Positions 8,222-15,543 of a stretch of 15,543 bases of DNA are shown one piece after another. Made by a program: the position numbers and the translations under genes. The stretch comes from Irineochytrium annulatum (lineage: Eukaryota > Chytridiomycota > Chytridiomycetes > Chytridiales > Chytridiaceae), in the NCBI GenBank assembly GCA_027600665.1, contig JADGJL010000689.1:1-15543 (forward strand), written 5' to 3'. Position 1 is the stretch's first letter. Each line of letters begins with the position of its first letter. The notes beneath the pieces were generated by a model, which searched no databases, was not told the DNA's origin, and worked only from the letters and a program-made list of their open reading frames with translations.

Positions 8222-11014
8222 ATGAGGCTCTTGACATCCCTGGCCGTCGTGGCGGCCGCGATCGCGGTCGTCGGTGCCGATTGCCCGCGTGGTGAGTATC
8301 TCCAATCGAAACCTTAATGGAGAGCATTGGAGACTAACGGCTCCATCGCACTGACAGCCTTCGACCATGTCATGATCGTCGTTCTCGAGGTATGTTCTGT
8401 TTGCAAAGATTATCTGCTCTTTTTTCGTAGATCTGCTCTTTTTTCGTCGAGATGACCAAATATTAAACTAACGCGCTTCTCTTCTTCTTCTTCTTCACCA
8501 CCTTACTGAAAATACAGAACGAGGACACGGCCGACGTCATGAAGGACCCCTACATGGGCAAGAATCTCACCTCCAGGGGATACACCCTCAACAACATGAA
8601 CGGCGTCTGGCATCCGTCCCAGCCCAACTATATTGCCATGATCTCCGGCTCCATCCACTTCCCCTTGGTCCTCACCGACAACGACGTCACGCTCAAGGGG
8701 AAGACGATCGTGGACTTGCTGGAGCCGAAGGGGCTGACGTGGAAGAGCTACCAGGAGGATTATACTGGGACGTGCAACATGGCCAGCACGCTTGGTGGGG
8801 CGCATCATTACGCGAGGAAGCATAACCCGGTATGTGGTTTGAGAGATTGAGCTGAGAAGCTGAAAGTATTTGCGCGAAGCGCCGCTGTTCGACACTCATC
8901 GTTTCTAACCCGCCTTGTTCCTTCTTAGTTCATCTCCTTCTCCTCTATTACCTCCAACCCTGCTCGATGCGCCAACATCGTCAACTCGGCTCAGCTTGAC
9001 ACCGACGCCGCTGCGGGAAATTTACCCAACTACATGTTTTACACGCCCAAGTAAGTCGTCGCAAGTAGAAGGTGTGTAAATGCAACCTGATTCTTCCTTC
9101 TCCAGCCTCAACAACGATGGCCACGACACCGACATTCCAACCGCCTCTGCCTGGCTTCAGGGCTTCCTTGAACCCAAGCTTGCGGATCCCGCATACGCTG
9201 ATGTTCGTCTATCCACTCTTACCATCCCCGTTCCACACTAAGCCCTCCCCTTTAAACAGACCCTCTTCGTCATCACCTTCGACGAATCCAAAACCTACTT
9301 GGGCGACGCCATCTACACCGTCCTCCTCGGCAAGGGCATTACGGGCGCCGGCAAGACGGACTCGACAAAATACGACCACTACTCCATCCTCGCCACGATC
9401 GAGAAAAACTTCAACCTCGGCAACCTCGGCGCCTCAGACAAGTCCGCAGCCACGATTCCGCTGAACTACCCACCGTGCGTGCAGCAGAACATCAAGAATA
9501 TGGTTGTGATCGCGTTTGAGAACAGGTGATTGTCCTCGACTTCGGGGTCCGCCGTTCTCCTCCTTCTAACGCTACAGGGTTGGTAACATAAGGGCCTTCG
9601 ACAACATCCTCGGCTACTGGGCCCGCACCCGCACGGGCGTCGACGCCATCCCCTCCGACGCGCGGCAATTCTGCACCCAGAACGGCCAGTACATCCCCGT
9701 GACGGACGGTGCCACCAACGTCCAGGTTGCAGGCCCGGAGCACGGCGTTGACGCCGTCACGGTTCAGATCTACGGCCCGGGCGTCATGACGAACGCCACG
9801 GCAGGGTTGACGCCGACCATGTCCGGCTTCTGCTCCGCGTACCCGCAGAGCGCGGACCCGGCGATCTTGGCGGGTGTCGTGGATGGGTTTAACCCGAGCA
9901 AGGTGCCCATCTTTTCGACGCTGGCGGAGGAGTTCGCGGTGTTCGATCGATGGTTTGCTGGTGTGCCCGGGTACGTCAACTCCTTACCTTCATGTCGATA
10001 CCTCATATTAAATGCGTCGGTGCAATAGCCCGACAATCCCGAACCGCCTGTTCCTCATGTCCGCGACCTCGACCAACGGCCCCGTCATCCACACAAACGA
10101 CGCCGTCGCCGACGACATCAACGGCTTTCCCCAGCGCTCGATCTTCGGCAACCTCGACGCGTCCTCCATCCCTTGGCGCGTCTACTTCTCCGAAATCCCC
10201 GTCCCCGTCATCTTCAAGGACACCCGCACTCCCCAGGGCCTGTCCCGGATGAAGCCCATGTCACAGTTCTTCACCGATGCCGCCAGCGGCAGCCTGCCCA
10301 GCTTCACGTGGTTGGACCCGAAGTACGCGAACGGGAAGACGGTCACGGATGTCTTTGGGCAGCCGGATGACGGGAGCCCGCAGAGCGATTTCGCGAGGGC
10401 GGAGGATTTGCTCAAGAGGGTTTATGAGGCGCTGAGGAGTAGCCCGCAGTGGAATGAGACGTTACTTTTGGTGACCTTTGATGAGCACGGTGGGACTTAC
10501 GACCACGTCCCGCCGCCGGTTGGCGTGCCGAGCCCGGACGATACGTCGGCTGCTTCCACATACTTCAAGTTTGACAGGCTCGGGGTTAGGCTGCCTACGC
10601 GTAAGTTAATGTGTCTGTTGTAAGCCCTTGCTCCTCCAATGACTGCTTAACTTACCACCATCTTCCCATAACACAGTCGCCATCTCCCCCTGGATCCAGA
10701 AAGGCACCGTGATTCACCGCCCAAATGGCCCAAGACCCAACTCCGAGTTCGAGCACTCGTCCGTCTCCGCCACGATCAAGAATATCTTCAATCTCCCGAA
10801 CTTCCTCTCGAAGCGTGACGCCTGGGCCGGAACATTTGACGAGTACACTCGGATACTCGGCGCGCCAAGGACGGACTGCCCGACCAAGCTGCCCGACGCG
10901 ATGCCGTTCAACGTCACGGATTCGGGCGTGGTTCCGGATCTGGGCGCGGGGAACTTACTGAAGCTGCTGGCAGATGTGGCACTCGTGTTTGGAGATGTGG
11001 CCGGGAGCGCTTAA
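8222..11014 (+). CDS. secreted tandem phosphoesterase: acid-phosphatase-like domain fused to non-specific phospholipase C-like domain
   Basis: Exons: 8222-8291, 8358-8389, 8518-8829, 8929-9050, 9106-9202, 9260-9525, 9593-9970, 10029-10600, 10677-11014; all phases agree (728 residues). Residues 1-19 form a signal peptide (hydrophobic core AVVAAAIAVV). Domain 1 (about 24-280) matches fungal acid-phosphatase-type PF04185 proteins: FDHVMIVVLEN with E34/N35, PSQPNYIAMISGS (68-79), WKSYQEDYTGTC, NNDGHDT, VITFDES with D219/E220, YDHYSILATIE with H251. Domain 2 (about 290-690) matches non-specific phospholipase C: ENRAFDN (298-304), GPEHG, EFAVFDRWFAGVPGP, T428 in PTIPNR, YEALRSSPQWNETLL, TFDEHGG (D577/E578) and DHVPPP, SPWIQKGTV, EFEHSS (H643). 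The expected metal/nucleophile residues are present in both halves. No start codon, signal peptide or promoter-like sequence separates them. Export, and activity as phosphatase plus phospholipase C, are inferences from family membership. Confidence 0.92.
8412..8447 (+). repeat. tandem 17-base duplication inside intron 2 of the phosphoesterase gene
   Basis: ATCTGCTCTTTTTTCGT occurs at 8412-8428 and identically at 8431-8447, with a 19-base period. It lies in the 128-nt intron 8390-8517, the longest in the window. A CTT run follows at 8481-8496, upstream of the acceptor. It looks like a recent slippage or local duplication that lengthened the intron. Confidence 0.9.
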
Positions 11015-11633
11015 ATGTTTTTTACTTTATATTTTACTTTCACCGTTGTCTTCTCTTTGGACACTTTTGGTTTATCTCTCTATGCTCTCTAATCTCCTGA
11101 TGCCGTTCTCGCTTGTAGCAGGCCAGACCTCATTGCTTTTGTACCATGCTTCTTAGAGATTATCCAATATACTGCACAATAGGTTTGGTGCTAAATACCA
11201 GTGCAACCCATATTCAGCGTGAACGGATATTGCAGTTGAGCGTATGCAAGCATCCTTGGCCTGGTTTTTAGTGCAGAGAGCGCGATATTCAGCCGCTGGG
11301 GATATGGTGCGTCAGATCGCAGCCTCGCAGCCCTCATCGCGGCGACGTAAACCCAATACACAATTACTCGCTTCATATAAGCTTCTTCTCGTTTAGATTT
11401 GCGAGAGAGCTAAAGGGCATTTGCAGGCGTTCACGTTTTCCCTGCTGAGCTCCTAGCCCTGCATTGCAAAATGCAATTGCCAATTTTTTTTTATTTTTTA
11501 TTATTTTTTATTGGTTTCTGCATGCTATTTTATATCGTTATTTCGGTTAAAAAAGTGATGCCTTTTGGATGGTCATGCCAAACGCGTTGGAGGGTTGGAT
11601 CGACACTGACGCGTGAGATCTCCCGCTGCCTAG
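11015..11633 (+). other. intergenic: 3' UTR of phosphoesterase gene and promoter of the membrane protein gene
   Basis: The first ~150 bases are T-rich and read as 3' UTR; there is no clear AATAAA. No gene is supported in the rest. A strong poly(dA:dT) stretch at 11484-11512, containing two adjacent copies of TTATTTTTTA (11491-11500, 11501-11510), could be a nucleosome-depleted promoter element for the next gene. The 211-codon ORF beginning at 11471 runs out of frame with the membrane protein and is read as chance. Confidence 0.55.
11484..11512 (+). promoter_or_regulatory. poly(dA:dT) tract upstream of the membrane protein gene
   Basis: A 29-base tract of T broken by three A-containing steps, including a perfect 10-base tandem repeat, lies about 120 bases before the earliest possible coding base (11634) and 265 before the ATG at 11778. 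Such tracts commonly keep fungal promoters free of nucleosomes; that role here is inference. Confidence 0.35.
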
Positions 11634-11777
11634 CCCTCAAGATTCACCAGCGCCGCGCGACCCGCCGCCGCTACTCAGAGGTCCAGTCTTCCCGCCCCTG
11701 CTCCCACCTCTGTTGCGAGCCCGCCAACGCCGGCGCCTTCACCGACGCGACGTGTGTCCTCCACCCCCGACGACGCG

Positions 11778-13995
11778 ATGGCACCCGCCTCGACCGCTGG
11801 GCGTGCACCGGCGGTACCTGTCGTCTACTCGCGCACCCTGCTGCCGGCGGTACTGCAGACGCTCGCGGCTTGCTTTATGGTCTCCGGCGTCTTTCTCCTG
11901 TTCGTTGTCGCAATGCGATATTTGTTCATCTACACTTGCGTCGACCTGGACGCGTCGCCGCCGGCGCCTTACAAAGAGGACAGCATTGTCTTTGGATACC
12001 TGGTAATGTTCGTCCACTTCTTCTTCGTTACCTTCATGGCGCGCGGCGCGTGACCCATAAAAAAAAACAAAAAAACAGATCTTCGTCTACTCACAGTACA
12101 TCGTGATGGCGAAAAACAACGAGGCGACGATAACCCTGAAGCTCTTTTTCTCTCCGGAAGTGGATTACCACCTGCTCTTCTTCCTCCAGATGTCGCTCGC
12201 GCCGCTGCTGTTCGTGATGGTGCCGAGCTTGACGGGCGTCTTCTTCGCGTTCGCAATTTATCCACCGATGCAGTTTGTGCTGTTGATGCCGGGGAGCGCC
12301 ATCAGAGTATGGGATAAAAACGCAACTCTAGCCGCGAACGTTATCAAAACGGTCGTAACGCATATCGCGAATTGCATATTGCAACCGCTGATGATGTGAG
12401 TAGATTGAAGCTCCACTTACACGCGACGCATGACAACTAATTAATAAAACAGCCTCACGGCCGTTGTGCCCTTTGTGCTCACAAACAAGGCGAATACGAA
12501 CGTTGGCGACACCAGCCTCCTCGGCGTCTCGATCAATCTGAACCAGCTCTACACATTCTTGCTCACGGGGATCGGGCTGCCGTTAATGAACATGGTCATC
12601 TTGCACGTTTTGGACTTCTTACACGGGCTTGGTGCGTATTTGTCTTCATTATATCCATTATTCATGCTGATGATCGCCGAATTGTAGATGTGAGAGGGGC
12701 ACCAACGACTCGCTCGGAGGATATATACAGGCATTCAATCAATTATGCGTATAGACTTATGTAAATATAACGACGACACTTCTATGTTGACGCTGATGTT
12801 TATCAACAGGCTGCTGACGTACTTTAACATGGCGAAACAGCTGTTATTGCTGCGATCACCGACGACATTGGTGTTTATTATGGGGTCGCTGACGACTGGG
12901 GCATTTTCCATACTGCAGGTAAGAAACTTGCTCATTAGCTCGAAATGACTGCTTTCGATCGCAGTGGACCCTACAAGCGACGTTGTTTAAACGAAAGATG
13001 AGACTTGCGGCCCTGCAGATTGGCCCGGAGGATATAGCTGAGGGATCAGTGGGGGAGGTATATACAGCAGTGAGTGAGAAGACTTTAGATAGTGATGTGT
13101 CGGACATCGGCGAGCTACCAAGCTACGATGAGAAAATGCTTCGTAGGCAACAGGCGCGGTCCAAGGACGCAACCAACCTTCTGTCCGCCGACGGAAGCAT
13201 TTTCACAAAGAATTCCTCCCGCGTCTTTGACGCGAACTCGCACCACACAGAGGGTACTAACTTCATGCGCAACGGAACTATGCCCAACTAACATGTTGCT
13301 CAGATACAAAAGCAACACTCAAACAGAACTTCGCCCAACTCATTTACGACCCCAGAGCCGACATACGGAACGAGGAAAAGGAGCGCGACCGGGACCGGAT
13401 CTACGGACTTACAGCCCGAAGCCTCCGCGGACTCCCCCCTGTCGCAAGAGACAACAGCACCAATAAGCCGATTGCTGCGAGCGCCGTTGACGTTGACGTG
13501 GTGGACGACACTCAAGATGTTGCAGATCCGTCCGCTGACCCGCCTGCAAGCCCGCCTGATGTCGGCAATGCACCTTTCGTGCCCCTCGACGATATAACCT
13601 ACTACGGCGCCCAGAAGATCGTCTCCATAACCTCCGACCTCAGCTCCCGCGTCCTCGCCGTCATCACCCTCATCCTCCTATCCTCCATCCAGCCCAACTC
13701 CTCCTGGACATCATTCTACCACGTCGTCCCCCCGCTCGAGATCCTCATGCGCTCGGCCTCCATGTTCGCCATCGCGCTAACCACTTTCAACCTTTACGCG
13801 CTGTTCGAGGCCCCATTCTTGGGGATCGATTTCAAGAGGGCGGCGACGGAGGTGAGGGAGACGTGGAACCCGTGGTTCCTGTGGTTCACGTTGCTGCATT
13901 TGAGCCCCGTCGTCGGGGTGTTTATTATGGCGGACACGGGAATGTTCTACGACAATGGTAATTACATCAGCGGGAGAAGGCCATGGCCTCTGTGA
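11778..13995 (+). CDS. unrecognised multi-pass membrane protein
   Basis: I do not recognise this protein. Exons: 11778-12002, 12079-12395, 12453-12631, 12688-12760, 12810-12918, 12965-13253, 13304-13995. All junctions are GT-AG and in phase, giving 627 residues. Some eight to ten hydrophobic segments are visible. One starts near residue 17 (RTLLPAVLQTLAACFMVSG...), two or three lie in the second exon (VDYHLLFFLQMSLAPLLFVM and after), further ones run through LYTFLLTGIGLPLMNMVIL and PTTLVFIMGSLTTGAFSILQ. Then comes a hydrophilic, acidic loop of about 190 residues (roughly 315-505), then RVLAVITLILLSSIQ (513-527) and two more near the C-terminus. This pattern suggests a transporter-like or channel-like protein with a large, probably cytosolic loop. 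The ATG at 11778 (GCGATGG) is the conservative start; the frame stays open back to 11634, just after an acceptor-like CTGCCTAG, so an N-terminal exon may be missing. Confidence 0.8.
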
Positions 13996-14294
13996 TTGTA
14001 TTGAGACATGCAGCTGTAGCTCTTCTCTTGTAGGATTTGTAAAAGTGTTGTATGTATCAACAAGCGTTGCCGGAAGAGATGATACGAAGTCGTTTCAGAC
14101 AGACGAGCTGCATAATATATCAATTTCTTGGATATCTGGGAGATCGGAACATAAGGGTAGCCAAGTACGAAGGAACCGTCGAATCAGAGCGTAGATAGAG
14201 AAACGTGATGATTAAATAAAAAGTCTTTACAATGTCCAGCTCGCAGAGAACGCAACATACAGGAGATAAGAGAGCGCTAGCAAAAATTCCAAAA
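13996..14294. other. convergent intergenic region: two 3' UTRs
   Basis: About 300 bases separate the stop codon of the membrane protein gene (+) from that of the CxxC protein gene (-). A plus-strand AATAAA lies at 14215-14220, 220 bases after the membrane-protein stop. I see no clear minus-strand signal and no gene. Confidence 0.6.
14215..14220 (+). promoter_or_regulatory. candidate poly(A) signal of the membrane protein gene
   Basis: AATAAA in AT-rich sequence 220 bases after the stop at 13995. It is the only hexamer of this type in the convergent gap, so it is a reasonable but unproven 3' end marker. Confidence 0.4.
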
Positions 14295-15543
14295 CTAGAA
14301 CTTGATGATGGACTTCGAATCCGCCGGCCCCGCAAAGATGACCTTCAGGTACCGGTCCTCCCCTCGAACGAAATTGTCCTCCTCTAGTACCCTTCTGCAC
14401 TCCTCTCCCCTCGTCGCCACGTACTCATCCAGCGGCAACAGGCCCAACTGCCTGCTCACCATCTCGATCCGCTCCTCCCACTTCCCGCCCTTCTGCGCCC
14501 ACGCCGACAGATGCAACGGCGGGATGAGATCAGGGAGCGTGCTGAGATCCACGGCCATGCGCGTGATGTTGTGCTTTAAAACAATCCACGCAGGCGCCTT
14601 GACGTCCTGCATGACGCCCTTCGTTCCAGTGTTGATTGTGTATGAGTGACGTCCTTCATGGAACGTTTTTTTTTTAATTCAGTAATAAATCAAAGTTACC
14701 CTCTATACCTTCGACGTTCCATGCGTTCAGCATCGACGCGACCATGATCCAGTCTCTCCTCCCGTTCTCGACGACCTCGCTCGGATCCCTCCGCTTCCCC
14801 TTCGGCTTTGGGTTTGGCACGTAGATGACGGTGATGTACCTCCGGTGTTCCCGCACGCGCGTGGGGTCGCGCGAGTGCGGCAACCGACCCCGAATGAAGT
14901 TCGTAACGTCGGACTTGAGGTCGGACATGCGGCCGATCATCTTCGGCCAGGTGTCAAACGCGGCGCCGCGGAGCATGGTGGCGTCGTTAATCTGGAGGAC
15001 GGTCTGATGCATGTGCTCTGCAACGAGATCCGCAAACGCAACAATCCGGTCTTCGGGGTCTCCGTTTGCGAAAGGGATTGCGTCCATAGGCTCGCCCTCC
15101 ATTTGGACGGCGTCGAGCGTCATGGTCCGGCCCGTGTGGTCGGAGATCGGCCGATAAGAGACGACGCGGAACTGGCTTGCGTCGCCTAATCGGATGTGGG
15201 AGAGGCAGCAGGTCTTTCGGTTTGCAGAGAACATCTCCTTCGGCCGCCACTTGCCGGACCGCTTCGAGCCACCGCCGCAACTTGAGCAAAATCCTGATAT
15301 GCAAACTTTTAACACGAACTGCCGAAATCCGGCTGTACACTCACGGTAAAGACTCAAGCACGACGTGCAAACGACCTCAACCTTAAACTCCGGCTCCACC
15401 CACGGCATCCCCGCCGCACCCTCCGCGCCAGCCCCCTCGAACTGCATCGTATCCACAATCAGCCTAATGCCCCCCGTCCCCAACGGATTCGTGCAAACTT
15501 TACATTCAATTTCCCTCGGCCCGTTCCTCCGTCTCCGTTTCCC
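14295..15543 (-). CDS. unrecognised protein with three CxxC pairs (zinc-binding candidate), 5' end missing
   Basis: I cannot assign a function. Exons on the minus strand: 15543(edge)-15345, 15293-14700, 14653-14295; phases agree and give about 383 visible residues. The N-terminal visible part is basic (KRRRR). It then carries CKVC followed by TNPLGTGGIRL, and later CTSC and CSSC separated by seven residues (LSLYRF plus junction), then GGGSKRSGKWRPKEMFSANRKTC. Three CxxC pairs suggest one or two structural zinc ions and a nucleic-acid or protein-binding role. The rest is a mixed alpha/beta-like globular region: REHRRYITVIYVPNP, a Lys/Arg-rich loop, RRDWIMVASMLNAW, then KAPAWIVLKHN. For the 46-nt intron 14699-14654 I chose donor GTAACT rather than GTATAG seven bases earlier because it is much closer to consensus; both keep phase only approximately, and the chosen one gives an uninterrupted EGIEGRHSYTINTGTKG. 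Confidence 0.78.
15294..15344 (-). other. in-phase, stop-free 51-nt intron between cysteine pairs
   Basis: On the minus strand the segment begins with the consensus donor GTGAGT (15344-15339) and ends in ATATCAG (AG at 15295-15294). It is 51 nt, a multiple of three, and has no stop in the gene's frame. Splicing gives CTSCLSLYRFCSSCGGG with tight cysteine spacing; retention inserts 17 residues (two of them Cys) between the pairs. I take it as an intron because of the consensus donor and the compact zinc-knuckle-like product. Confidence 0.7.

Noticed and set aside
9526..9529. TGA in frame after ENR, suggesting that the first phosphoesterase ends here and a second gene follows
   Set aside because: The TGA overlaps a GT donor (GTGATT at 9526). 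Splicing to 9593 rebuilds the conserved ENRAFDNILGYW motif across the junction, which would be an odd coincidence for two genes.
11471..12106. 211-codon ORF with a hydrophobic N-terminus (MQLPIFFYFLLFF)
   Set aside because: The hydrophobic start is the translation of the poly(T) tract. From 11778 on it is out of frame with the well-supported membrane protein exons.

Overview
The window is nuclear DNA of a fungus. The evidence is dense, intron-rich coding sequence with short GT-AG introns (mostly 46-82 nt) and CTAAC/CTGAC-like branch points, GC-rich exons, an Alr/Mnr2-type CorA transporter and a fungal-type Pumilio protein. The lineage within fungi cannot be fixed from this sequence. I rebuilt five protein genes by joining exons in phase by hand. 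Two are cut by the window edges.

Layout: (1) + strand 21-3391, the 3' part of a Pumilio/PUF RNA-binding protein with all eight repeats. (2) - strand 6406-3776, a complete CorA-family Mg2+ transporter of the Alr/Mnr2 type, convergent with gene 1. (3) 6407-8221, a 1.8-kb divergent intergenic region with a TATA box near its right end and an imperfect palindrome. (4) + strand 8222-11014, a secreted 728-aa protein with two different phosphoesterase (PF04185-type) domains in one reading frame: an acid-phosphatase-like domain, then a domain like plant/bacterial non-specific phospholipase C. (5) + strand 11778-13995, an unrecognised 627-aa multi-pass membrane protein. (6) - strand 15543-14295, the 3' part of an unrecognised protein with three CxxC pairs, convergent with gene 5.

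The most interesting object is gene 4 of this layout, the fused phosphoesterase. The two halves suggest, as inference, consecutive reactions: phospholipid to diacylglycerol plus phosphoalcohol, then phosphoalcohol to free phosphate. That would be a one-chain phosphate scavenger outside the cell. The splice site at the fusion joint lies inside the catalytic motif of the second domain. A branch-point-to-AG distance argument picks the acceptor that restores this motif. Other points worth a look are the intact PUF recognition code (predicted UGUANAUA), a competing donor in the PUF repeat region, an in-phase stop-free 51-nt intron between the cysteine pairs of the last gene, and the orphan membrane protein. 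I see no RNA genes, transposons, CRISPR arrays or signs of horizontal transfer islands.
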